DNA of 64,000 bases from Paraburkholderia phenazinium (GTDB lineage Bacteria; Pseudomonadota; Gammaproteobacteria; Burkholderiales; Burkholderiaceae): the NCBI RefSeq assembly GCF_900142845.1, contig NZ_FSRU01000003.1:806001-870000 (forward strand). Direction: 5' to 3'. The translations under genes were made by a program, and so were the position numbers. Shown here one piece after another: positions 48,052 through 56,320 of this stretch; position 1 is the first letter of the stretch; each line of letters starts with the position of its first letter. The notes below the pieces were generated by a model, which saw nothing but the letters and a program-made list of their open reading frames with translations, made no database searches and was not told where the DNA came from.

Positions 48052-48128
48052 CGGGGTGTAGCTTAGCCTGGTAGAGCGCTACGTTCGGGACGTAGAGGCC
48101 GGAGGTTCGAATCCTCTCACCCCGACCA
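48052..48128 (+). tRNA. tRNA-Pro (anticodon CGG)
   Basis: A 77-base tRNA with an encoded CCA end. The acceptor stem is CGGGGTG paired with CACCCCG. The D arm is GTAGCTTAGCCTGGTAGAGC-like, the anticodon arm CTACG-TTCGGGA-CGTAG gives anticodon CGG (reads CCG Pro codons), and the T arm contains GGTTCGAATCC. It lies 50 bp after ispB and is followed by a terminator. Confidence 0.97.
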
Positions 48129-48152
48129 GATTTCCTTGTTAGATCAAGGCAG

Positions 48153-48182
48153 AAACCGCCCAGCTTGCTGGGCGGTTTTTTG
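48153..48182 (+). terminator. Rho-independent terminator after tRNA-Pro
   Basis: A perfect 10 bp stem, ACCGCCCAGC at 48155-48164 and GCTGGGCGGT at 48167-48176, runs into six further T residues. Confidence 0.92.
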
Positions 48183-48892
48183 TTTTGGGCGCCTTGATTT
48201 GAGCTCGGGTGTCCAGCGGTCTCGTGTGTCTGCCGCGCGGGTCGAGCGCCGGCCAAAGACCTCATCGCACACTCCCCACATTCGCCAGACTGCCGCTCGG
48301 ATACCGCCGTCGCTTGGCGACGCGAATAACGCGCGGGCCGAATCCATTCGTCGCGCCTTCTGAAACGTCATCGCTCATCGTCATAGCGGCGCTTGATCGA
48401 AACGACGCCCCGCGACTTCCACCGCCCCTCGCAAACCACAAACCACCCACGCGACGTTCCATTAAACGCGATCGGGACATTTCACTACAAATTATAAAAT
48501 TCTTATTTTCAAGACAATTCGGATAGCGAATTATATTTTTGCGATGACACCAACCCTTGCAATGTGAAGTAAGCAGCCTTAACATCTCATCACTGATGAA
48601 ACCATTTCATTATCATTCGGTATGCTAATGATAATTAGCCGCTTGAAAAGCAATCCCTGCCTTGCGTGCCATCGTCGTCAAAGGCCCGCAGAGTCTTGAT
48701 CACGCTCCCGCTTCGAAGCCGATAACTGAGATCTCAATAAAATTCCCACTCACTCTTAATTTTTCTTCCAATGATTAGGATTATTGATTGTTTTATCAGA
48801 ACAAAATCGCTTTCTTAAGAAATAAATCAGATTGATTCTGATCCCTGCGTTCGATTTTCCCGTTCACTCCTAAAGCCCGGTGGAGAGTTTTC
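48183..48892. other. AT-rich intergenic region ahead of the type VI secretion locus
   Basis: About 700 bases without a supported gene. From roughly 48470 the GC content drops sharply below that of the surrounding DNA, with runs such as ATTATAAAATTCTTATTTT. A Fur-box-like inverted repeat lies at 48609-48639 and a short palindrome, ATCAG/CTGAT, at about 48826-48842 near the tssA start. This looks like a regulatory and possibly silenced promoter region. A sigma-54 site was searched for and not found. Confidence 0.7.
48609..48639 (+). promoter_or_regulatory. Fur-box-like inverted repeat upstream of the T6SS genes
   Basis: ATTATCATT at 48609-48617 and its exact complement AATGATAAT at 48627-48635 flank 9 bases; GCTAATGATAATTAGC at 48624-48639 is itself a perfect palindrome. 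GATAAT units in this layout resemble Fur sites (13 of 19 bases match the classical box from 48624). Iron control of some T6SS loci is known in other bacteria. Position is about 255 bases before tssA. Confidence 0.45.
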
Positions 48893-49996
48893 TTGAGAGA
48901 CGCTATCGACTTCGACCTCGCCGGCTCGATCAGCCTTGATCAGACTTGCGGCCCCGATCTTGAATATGACGCCGCGTTCATCTCGCTGCAACAGGCGGCC
49001 GTCGGCATACCGGAGCAGCAATTCGGCGACACGTTGATTCCCGCCACGGCGCCCGACTGGCGGCACGTCGAGCGGGAAGCCGCGGGTCTGCTGAAACGCA
49101 CCACGGATTTGCGGATCATTGCCCTGATCACCTTGGCCTGGACGGAAATCAACGGGCTCGCCGGCTATGCGAGAGGCCTTGCGCTCACGGCCGACGTACT
49201 CGAGCAGCACTGGGGCACGCTTCATCCCCGTCTCGAGACGGCGGGCGAGTTCGATCCGCACCTGCGAATCAATGCCCTTGCCGCGCTGACCGACCCACAG
49301 ACGCTCGCGCGCAGCGTACGTGCCGCGCCGTTGCTGACATGGAAATCCGCCCCGCTTTCGTTGCGCGACGCTGCCGCGATTCTCGAGAACGGCAAGCCTT
49401 CCTCAGCCAGCGCGTTGCCGGTGGCGAGCGATAGCCTTCAGGCGGAATTGCTCGTCGCTCTCAGGGCCGCGCACACGGAATTAGAGGTCGTGCCGCGCTT
49501 GCTGCAGACCGTTGAGCGGATTCGTCGGCAGATTCTCGCGAAGCTCGATGCCGCGTGGGTCCCCGATCTCAGTGCAATCGAAAACCCGCTAAGGGTGGTG
49601 TACCACGCCATCCGCGGCGCCCTGCGCGATACGCCGGCGTCGCCACCGGCCGCTCAGACCGCCTCGGCGCCGCCCGCGCCGCCAGCGCCCACAACCGTGC
49701 CCCCAACCACGCCCACGGGTCAGTCCGCTGCACAGAACAACGCCGGCCACGAAGGCTCATGGGCAAACACCCCCATACGCTCGCGCGACGACGTCCTGCT
49801 CGCATTAGATAGCGCCTGCGCCTACCTGGAACGGACTGAGCCCGGTCATCCGGCGCCCCTGTTGATACGCCGTGCGCAACGTCTGATGCACATGAGTTTT
49901 TACGAGATCGTCCGCGATATGGCGCCGGCTGCACTCCCCCAGCTAAGCATGTGGTCAGGTCAGCCTGACACGGCATCCGCTCATCTCAACAATTGA
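48893..49996 (+). CDS. tssA: Type VI secretion protein TssA (ImpA family)
   Basis: TssA helps assemble the T6SS baseplate and guides sheath growth. The 367-residue protein has the ImpA N-terminal domain in its first ~125 residues (PDWRHVEREAAGLLKRTTDLRI, LAWTEINGLAGYARGL, EQHWGTLHPRLE) and a Pro/Ala/Thr-rich linker near 245-285. The C-terminal domain has HPAPLLIRRAQRLMHMSFYEIVRDM. Its start is a TTG at 48893 with GGAGAG five bases ahead. It is the first gene of the T6SS cluster. Confidence 0.92.
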   Translation: MRDAIDFDLAGSISLDQTCGPDLEYDAAFISLQQAAVGIPEQQFGDTLIPATAPDWRHVEREAAGLLKRTTDLRIIALITLAWTEINGLAGYARGLALTADVLEQHWGTLHPRLETAGEFDPHLRINALAALTDPQTLARSVRAAPLLTWKSAPLSLRDAAAILENGKPSSASALPVASDSLQAELLVALRAAHTELEVVPRLLQTVERIRRQILAKLDAAWVPDLSAIENPLRVVYHAIRGALRDTPASPPAAQTASAPPAPPAPTTVPPTTPTGQSAAQNNAGHEGSWANTPIRSRDDVLLALDSACAYLERTEPGHPAPLLIRRAQRLMHMSFYEIVRDMAPAALPQLSMWSGQPDTASAHLNN

Positions 49997-50047
49997 CATA
50001 CGGGCGCCTTGGCGCAATCGCAAGCCCAATCATTGGAGGACATCAGC

Positions 50048-50581
50048 ATGGCCAATTCACGCGCCTTGAAAGCGAGCGCAACCGGGCAAAAATTCATCGC
50101 CCGCAACCGCGCCCCGCGGGTGCAGATCGAATACGACGTCGAAATTTACGGCAGCGAGCGGAAGGTCGAAATTCCGTTCGTGATGGGGGTGATCGCCGAC
50201 CTGGCCGGCAAGTCGACCAGACCCTTGCCGGACCTCGAACAGCGCCGGTTCCTCGAGATCGACGTCGATAACTTCGACGAACGCCTCAAATCGATCCAGC
50301 CGCGCGTCGCCCTGCATGTGGCGAACGAAATCTCGGGCGACGGCCTGCTGGCCGTCGATCTCTCCTTCGAAAGCATGGAGGATTTTTCGCCGGCCAGCAT
50401 CGCGAGGCAGGTGCCGGCTCTGAACCAGTTGCTGGAGGCCCGTTTGCAACTGTCCAATCTGCTTTCCTATATGGACGGCAAGAGTGGCGCCGAGGAGTTG
50501 ATCACGCAGACCCTGAAAGACCCCACCTTGCTTAGAACGATCGCGGGTACGTCAAGCTCCGCGGCGGACGAGTCGCAGTAA
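50048..50581 (+). CDS. tssB: Type VI secretion sheath small subunit
   Basis: TssB (VipA) forms the contractile sheath with TssC. The 177-residue protein has RAPRVQIEYDVEIYGSERKVEIPFVMGVIADLAG (quoted in part), RRFLEIDVDNFDERL and LLSYMDGKSGAEELI, all family landmarks. GGAGGA lies seven bases ahead of the ATG at 50048; an earlier ATG at 50009 has no such site. It lies 51 bp after tssA. Confidence 0.95.
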   Translation: MANSRALKASATGQKFIARNRAPRVQIEYDVEIYGSERKVEIPFVMGVIADLAGKSTRPLPDLEQRRFLEIDVDNFDERLKSIQPRVALHVANEISGDGLLAVDLSFESMEDFSPASIARQVPALNQLLEARLQLSNLLSYMDGKSGAEELITQTLKDPTLLRTIAGTSSSAADESQ

Positions 50582-50632
50582 CGCCACGATCAAGCCCCAT
50601 CCCATTTCATCAGCGTTGGCTGGAAGATCCCC

Positions 50633-52138
50633 ATGAACGACACAGACTCCATCGAACAGCAGCCCGCCATACAAACCCTGCTACCCGGCAATTTGTCAGC
50701 CATGCTGATGAACCAGTTCAATCCACGCACGGAGCAGGCGCGCGAAGCGATCGATACGGCGGTGAAAACGCTCGCACTGCAGGCGCTGGAAAATGCGGTC
50801 GTCATTTCGAACGATGCCTACCAGACCATTCAGACCATCATCGCCGAGATCGACCGGAAACTCTCCCAGCAGATCAACACGATTATTCACCACGAAGACT
50901 TCCAGAAACTGGAGTCGTCGTGGCGCGGCCTGCACTACCTGGTCAACAACACCGAAACCGACGAATTGCTGAAGATTCGTTACATGCCGATCACGAAGTC
51001 CGAACTGAACCGCATGCTCAGGCGCTACAAAGGCGTCGCGTGGGATCAAAGTCCCCTCTTCAAGAAAGTGTATGAGGAGGAGTACGGCCAGTTCGGTGGC
51101 GAGCCGCTAGGTTGCCTCGTCGGCGACTATTATTTCGACCACAGTCCGCCGGATATCGAGACGCTCGGCGAGATGGCCAGGATTGCCGCCGCCGCGCATT
51201 GCCCGTTCATTACCGGCGCATCGCCCGCGGTCATGCAAATGGAGTCGTGGCAGGAACTGTCCAACCCGCGCGACCTCAGCAAGATTTTTCAGAATAGCGA
51301 ATACGCGGCCTGGCGCCATCTGCGCGAAGCGGACGATTCCCGCTACCTCGGCTTGACCATGCCGCGCTTCCTCGCGCGTCTGCCTTATGGCTCGCGCATC
51401 AACCCGGTGGACGCCTTCGATTTCGAGGAGGACACGGAAGGCGCCACTCATGAGCGCTACGCCTGGATCAACTCGGCGTATGCCATGGCGACGAACATCA
51501 ATCGTTCGTTCAAGCATTACGGCTGGTGCACGTCGATTCGCGGCGTGGAATCGGGCGGCGCAGTAGAAGGCCTGCCCGCCCACACGTTTCCCACGGACGA
51601 CGGTGGCGTCGATATGAAGTGCCCCACCGAGATCGCCATCAGCGACCGGCGCGAAGCGGAACTGGCCAAGAACGGCTTCATGCCGTTCGTCCATCGCAAG
51701 AACTCGGATTGCGCGGCCTTCATCGGCGCGCAATCGCTGCAAAAGCCAGCCGAGTATCACGATCCCACCGCGACCGACAACGCGAAACTGGCCGCCCGCC
51801 TCCCCTATCTGTTCGCATGCTGCCGGTTCGCCCACTACCTCAAGTGCATCGTGCGCGACAAGGTCGGTTCCTTCAAGGAACGCGGCGAGATGGAAGCGTG
51901 GCTCAACAACTGGATCATGAATTACGTGGACGGCGACCCCGTGAACTCTTCACAGGACACCAAGGCGAGAAAGCCGCTCGCTGCCGCCCATGTGAGCGTG
52001 GAGGACATCGAGGATAACCCCGGCTACTACAGCGCCAAATTTTTCTTGCGCCCGCATTATCAATTAGAAGGTCTAACGGTCTCGTTGAGGTTGATTTCAA
52101 AGTTGCCGGCGCTCAAGGACGGTGCTGTTGCAGCGTGA
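50633..52138 (+). CDS. tssC: Type VI secretion sheath large subunit
   Basis: TssC (VipB) is the large sheath protein. The 501-residue protein has LESSWRGLHYLVNNTETDELLKI, GDYYFDHSPPDIETLGEMARIAAAAHCPFI, a G-V-E-S-G-G-A-V-E-G-L-P loop near residue 305 and a C-terminal YYSAKFFLRPHYQLEGLTVSLRLISKLP region (motifs quoted in part). The sequence is full length with no break. It follows tssB by 51 bp. Confidence 0.96.
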   Translation: MNDTDSIEQQPAIQTLLPGNLSAMLMNQFNPRTEQAREAIDTAVKTLALQALENAVVISNDAYQTIQTIIAEIDRKLSQQINTIIHHEDFQKLESSWRGLHYLVNNTETDELLKIRYMPITKSELNRMLRRYKGVAWDQSPLFKKVYEEEYGQFGGEPLGCLVGDYYFDHSPPDIETLGEMARIAAAAHCPFITGASPAVMQMESWQELSNPRDLSKIFQNSEYAAWRHLREADDSRYLGLTMPRFLARLPYGSRINPVDAFDFEEDTEGATHERYAWINSAYAMATNINRSFKHYGWCTSIRGVESGGAVEGLPAHTFPTDDGGVDMKCPTEIAISDRREAELAKNGFMPFVHRKNSDCAAFIGAQSLQKPAEYHDPTATDNAKLAARLPYLFACCRFAHYLKCIVRDKVGSFKERGEMEAWLNNWIMNYVDGDPVNSSQDTKARKPLAAAHVSVEDIEDNPGYYSAKFFLRPHYQLEGLTVSLRLISKLPALKDGAVAA

Positions 52139-52192
52139 TTGCTTTAACCATGGCGATTGCTTCTAACAATCCCAAACCTGAAAGGGCATGCA

Positions 52193-52675
52193 ATGTCAGT
52201 TGATATGTATATGTGGGTAGACGGCGTAGCCGGTGAGTCCAAAGACGCCAACCATAAGGGCTGGATCGATATCCAGTCGTACTCATGGGGCGCCATGCAG
52301 CCAGGCAACATGGCCACCGGCAGCGGCGGCGGGATCGGCAAGGTCAGCTACAACGACCTGCAGGTTGAGACCTTTCTCGACAAGGCCGCACCGGCCGTCC
52401 TGAAGTATTGCGCGAACGGCAAGCATCTGCCGAAGGTGGTGATCTCCGTGTGCAAGGCCGGCGGCACGCAGATCGAGTACCTCCGGATCACGCTCTCAGA
52501 AGTTCTCGTGACCTCCGTGCAGCAGGGCGCCGCGAAGGCCTCGGAAGCCGTCAAGATCACTTACGGCTTTCAGGCGGCGAAGGTCCGCAAGCAGTACTGG
52601 GAACAGACCGACCAGGGCACCAAGGGCGGCGAAAGCGTGCTGGCCTGGGACATCAAGGAAAACCGCGAAGTCTGA
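52193..52675 (+). CDS. hcp: Hcp, type VI secretion tube protein
   Basis: Hcp (TssD) hexamers stack into the inner tube that is ejected with VgrG. The 160-residue protein has the typical opening SVDMYMWVDGVAGESKDANHKGW and IDIQSYSWGAMQPG. It also has ISVCKAGGTQIEYLRITLSEV and a C-terminal GFQAAKVRKQYWEQTDQGTKG. It has no C-terminal extension, so it is a structural rather than evolved Hcp. The ATG at 52193 is preferred to one 36 bases upstream. Confidence 0.96.
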   Translation: MSVDMYMWVDGVAGESKDANHKGWIDIQSYSWGAMQPGNMATGSGGGIGKVSYNDLQVETFLDKAAPAVLKYCANGKHLPKVVISVCKAGGTQIEYLRITLSEVLVTSVQQGAAKASEAVKITYGFQAAKVRKQYWEQTDQGTKGGESVLAWDIKENREV

Positions 52676-52761
52676 CGGAGCCGGACCATCGGCGAGCGCG
52701 CCGCGCGAACGGGCGGGTCGATCACTGACGCCCGTGCGCGCGGCACAGCCCAAAGCGAGAA

Positions 52762-53334
52762 ATGAGTGTGAACCAGGTCAACCCCTTGCATGAGCATGAG
52801 CATCGGCACGCAGTGCGCGCGCGGCGCGAGACACGAGCCGAAAGGCGCGCCGACACCCAGCCGTCGTTACTCGATCGGCTGACCGATCATCGGCTTCAGC
52901 AACCGCATGAGTTCGATAGCGGACTCGCGAGCCCGCGCGCCATGCTGCGTGACGCGATTCTGCGCGACCTGAACTGGCTACTGAACAGCGCAAACCTCGA
53001 CACCACCAACGACCTCGATGCCTATCCGCATGTCCAGCACTCCGTCGTGAATTTCGGTGTGGGGACGCTCGTGGGGGCATCGGCATCGGGGGTGGAGTGG
53101 ACCCAGATCGAATGCGCGGTGCGGGAGGCCATCGTCCGGTTCGAACCGCGCATCCTCGCCGACAGCCTCGAAGTCCGCTGCAGCGCATCGGAGAATGGAC
53201 AACACGCCCACGCGTTGTCGCTGGAGATTTCCGGCCAGTTGCGGTCGAACCCATCCGCGCCCGCGCTGCGGGTTCGCGCGGCGCTCGATCTGGACAGCGG
53301 CCAGATTGCATTGCGCTCGCAAGGCGTAGCTTGA
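52762..53334 (+). CDS. tssE: Type VI secretion baseplate protein TssE
   Basis: TssE is a gp25-like baseplate wedge protein. The 190-residue protein has a ~30-residue basic N-terminus, then PSLLDRLTDH, LRDAILRDLNWLLNSANLDTTNDLD, VQHSVVNFGVGTLVG and a C-terminal strand-rich part, matching the gp25/TssE fold. It starts 86 bp after hcp and its stop overlaps the tssF start by one base. Confidence 0.93.
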   Translation: MSVNQVNPLHEHEHRHAVRARRETRAERRADTQPSLLDRLTDHRLQQPHEFDSGLASPRAMLRDAILRDLNWLLNSANLDTTNDLDAYPHVQHSVVNFGVGTLVGASASGVEWTQIECAVREAIVRFEPRILADSLEVRCSASENGQHAHALSLEISGQLRSNPSAPALRVRAALDLDSGQIALRSQGVA

Positions 53335-55214
53335 TGGACGCGCGTCTGCTCGACTACTACAACCGCGAACTCGCTTACCTGCGCGAACTCGGCGCCGAAT
53401 TCGCCGAGGCATTCCCGCAGACCGCCCGCCATCTGGGTATGGGCGGCGCGGAGTCCGTCGATCCCTACGTGGAACGCCTGCTTGAAGGATTCAGCTTCCT
53501 GACCGCACGCATCCACTTGAAACTGGACGCGGAGTTCCCCCGTTTCTCGCAGCGCCTGCTCGACGTTGTCTATCCGAACTATCTTGCCCCGTTGCCCTCG
53601 ATGGCAGTCGTAGCCATTCAGCCGAACCTGCGCGAAGGTAGCTTGCAATCCGGCTATACGCTGCTGGCGGGAACGCCGTTGCGCGCCAACCTGGCCAAAG
53701 GCGGCCAGACGGCATGCGAATTCCGCACCGCGCATGACGTCACCCTGTGGCCGCTGAGTCTCACCGATCTGAAAATGAGCGGCGAGCCAGGCGATTTGCC
53801 GCTGGCGCAAACGGGCCTCGCAGGCCGCGTGCGTGGTGCACTGCGCATCCGTCTGCAGACCTGCGGCGCGACCGGATTCAAGGACCTGCCGCTCGACGCG
53901 TTGTCGTTTTTCATCAGCGCCCCCGAAACCCAGGCGCTGCAGATCCTCGAACTGGTGTTGGGCCATTGCGTGGGCGTGATCTGTCATGACGCGTCGCAGA
54001 CCCAGCCCGGATGGTCGTTGCTGGACGAAGACGCCATCCGCCATGAAGGATTCGACGCCAGCCAGGCCCTGCTGCCCTACGGGTCTCGCTCGTTCAACGG
54101 CTACCGGCTGCTGCACGAGTATTTCGCCTTTCCGGCGCGCTACCTGTTTTTCAGCATCAAACACTTGCGTCGCGCGTTGCAACGCGTAGAGGGCAATACG
54201 TGCTCGTTGACGTTGCTATTCGATCGCGCCGCGCCTGAACTCGAGCGCGCCGTCGATCCACGCAGTCTCTCGCTCTTCTGCACGCCCGCGATCAATCTGT
54301 TCCCGAAGCGGACGGACCGCATCGCCGTCTCGACGCAACGCTACGAGCATCATCTGGTGGTGAATCGCACGCGGCCGCTGGACTACGAAATCTACGGCGT
54401 CGACAAGGTGACCGGGCATTTGCAGCCGGACGGCAGAACCTGCGAATTCCGCCCGTTCTACGGCACCCTGTCCGACGATCCCGACAACCACGGCCGGTAC
54501 TTTTCGCTGCGTCGCGAACCGCGTCTCGTCGCCGGCCAGGGCGGCCGCAGCGACCATGGCAGTCCACGCACGCCTTATACGGGCAGCGAAGTTTACGTGT
54601 CGCTCGTCGACCAGCACGAAGCGCCTTTCCCGGACGACTTGCGGCACATCTGCGTCGACGCGCTCTGTACCAATCGCGACCTCGCTCTGCTGATGCCGCT
54701 CGCCGGCAGCAGCGATTTCAGCTTGCGCATGTCGGCGCCGGTCGCAGCCATCAAGGTGCTGCGCGGACCCACCCCGCCGCGTCCGGCGATCGCCGAGAAC
54801 GAGATCGCCTGGCGGCTGATCAGTCACCTCGGTCTCAACTATCTGACGCTGACCGACCTGGACGGCGCCCAGGGCGCCCAGGCCTTGCGCGAGTTGCTTG
54901 AACTGTATACGGGCGCGGCAGATCCCGGGCTGCTGCAGCAGATCCAGGGCATTCGCAGCGTGCGGGTCGAAGCGGTCCACCGCCGCTTGCCGCAAGCGGG
55001 CCCGCTGATGTTCGGCCGTGGCGTGTGCGTCTCGCTGCTACTCGACGAACTGGCCTTCGCGGGCGCCAGCACCTACCTGTTTGGTGCGGTGCTGGAGCAG
55101 TTCTTCGCGCGCCATGTGTCCTTGAACAGTTTTAGCGAACTCGTGGTGGCAACCCTGCAACGTGGAGAAGTGAGACGATGGGAACCCCGCATCGGCCGCC
55201 GGCCGACAGCCTGA
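53334..55214 (+). CDS. tssF: Type VI secretion baseplate protein TssF
   Basis: TssF is the large baseplate wedge protein that with TssG clamps the spike. The 626-residue protein begins MDARLLDYYNRELAYLRELG, has PYVERLLEGFSFLTARIHLKLDAEFPRFSQRLL-type sequence (quoted in part), LPYGSRSFNGYRLLHEYFAFPARYLFF and a C-terminal LLDELAFAGASTYLFGAVLEQFFAR. Its frame is open upstream into tssE, but the start overlaps the tssE stop. It overlaps tssG by 37 bases. Confidence 0.94.
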   Translation: MDARLLDYYNRELAYLRELGAEFAEAFPQTARHLGMGGAESVDPYVERLLEGFSFLTARIHLKLDAEFPRFSQRLLDVVYPNYLAPLPSMAVVAIQPNLREGSLQSGYTLLAGTPLRANLAKGGQTACEFRTAHDVTLWPLSLTDLKMSGEPGDLPLAQTGLAGRVRGALRIRLQTCGATGFKDLPLDALSFFISAPETQALQILELVLGHCVGVICHDASQTQPGWSLLDEDAIRHEGFDASQALLPYGSRSFNGYRLLHEYFAFPARYLFFSIKHLRRALQRVEGNTCSLTLLFDRAAPELERAVDPRSLSLFCTPAINLFPKRTDRIAVSTQRYEHHLVVNRTRPLDYEIYGVDKVTGHLQPDGRTCEFRPFYGTLSDDPDNHGRYFSLRREPRLVAGQGGRSDHGSPRTPYTGSEVYVSLVDQHEAPFPDDLRHICVDALCTNRDLALLMPLAGSSDFSLRMSAPVAAIKVLRGPTPPRPAIAENEIAWRLISHLGLNYLTLTDLDGAQGAQALRELLELYTGAADPGLLQQIQGIRSVRVEAVHRRLPQAGPLMFGRGVCVSLLLDELAFAGASTYLFGAVLEQFFARHVSLNSFSELVVATLQRGEVRRWEPRIGRRPTA

Positions 55215-56254
55215 GCGCAAGCGCCGGCGAGTCGCTGCGACGCTTCTGGCGGCGCGTTGCCGACGCGCCGCACGCCTACGATCTGTACCACCTGTTGCGC
55301 TGGTTCGATGCCCGCGCCGGCGGCCGGGTGCCGCTCGGGCGCGCCACGCATCCCGCCGACGAACCGGTACGGCTCGGCCAGCAGCCGTCGCTCGCCTTCG
55401 CGCCGTCCACGCTGGCCTGCGCCACCGCACCGCGCGCAGACGCTCTGCCGCAGGTGTCGATCTACAGCTTCGGCCTGTTCGGACCGAACGGGCCGCTGCC
55501 GCTGCATCTGACCGAATTCGCCCGCGACCGGGCTCGCAACTATGACGACCGCACCCTCACAGCGTTCGCCGACGTGTTCCATCATCGGTTGATCCTGCTG
55601 TTCTATCGCGTGTGGGCCGATGCCCAGCCGACCGTCAGTCTGGACCGCCGGGAAGGCGCGCGCTTCGACAACTATCTCGCGAGTCTCGTCCATCTCGGCT
55701 TACCGGCATTGCGCCGGCGCGACGAGATTCCCGACCACGCCAAATACTTCATGGCAGCTCACCTGGTGCGGCAAACCCGCAATCCCGAAGGACTGCGGCA
55801 GATCCTGCGCGCTTATCTCGGCGTGCCGGTGGAGATCGTCGAACATGTGCCGCACTGGATACCGGTCGGCGCGCGGCAGCGCACGACACTCCGCACGCAT
55901 GCGAACACCCAGAGACTCGGCGCGGGCGCGATGCTCGGCATCGCCGCGCTCGACGCCCACGCGAAGTTCGAGATCAGAGTCGGGCCGCTATCGCGCGAGG
56001 CGTACCTCGCGTTATTGCCCGGCACGCGGCGGGCGCGCCAACTGACGGACTGGGTGCGTCAGTACATCGGGCTCGAATGGGCGTGGGATCTAAGACTCGT
56101 GCTGGCAGCAGATCAGGTCACGGGCAACACGCTCGGCCGCGATCAGCCACTGGGCTGGGGCAGTTGGCTCGGCACGCGGACCCGTCGGTGCGCCGCCGAC
56201 GACCTCGTCTACTCGCCCGAGACCAGCACGCACCGCCACGCTCAAGCCGAGTAG
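55178..56254 (+). CDS. tssG: Type VI secretion baseplate protein TssG
   Basis: TssG bridges TssF and the rest of the baseplate. The 358-residue protein has AYDLYHLLRWFDARAGGRVPLGRA, VRLGQQPSLAFAPSTL, VSIYSFGLFGPNGPLPLHLTEFARDRA (quoted in part) and a C-terminal LTDWVRQYIGLEWAWDLRLVL. Typical of the family in length and layout. It lies 66 bp before vgrG. Confidence 0.94.
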   Translation: MGTPHRPPADSLSASAGESLRRFWRRVADAPHAYDLYHLLRWFDARAGGRVPLGRATHPADEPVRLGQQPSLAFAPSTLACATAPRADALPQVSIYSFGLFGPNGPLPLHLTEFARDRARNYDDRTLTAFADVFHHRLILLFYRVWADAQPTVSLDRREGARFDNYLASLVHLGLPALRRRDEIPDHAKYFMAAHLVRQTRNPEGLRQILRAYLGVPVEIVEHVPHWIPVGARQRTTLRTHANTQRLGAGAMLGIAALDAHAKFEIRVGPLSREAYLALLPGTRRARQLTDWVRQYIGLEWAWDLRLVLAADQVTGNTLGRDQPLGWGSWLGTRTRRCAADDLVYSPETSTHRHAQAE

Positions 56255-56320
56255 CACAAGCCGATCCCGCCCGCTACGCCTGCCACCGCACCGCGCCCAT
56301 CAACCGTCGAGACGTTCTTC

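Noticed and set aside
48640..48892. A sigma-54 promoter for the T6SS genes
   Set aside because: No TGGCAC-N5-TTGC-like pair in the right spacing was found; a lone TGGCAC on the minus strand near 48666 has no partner.
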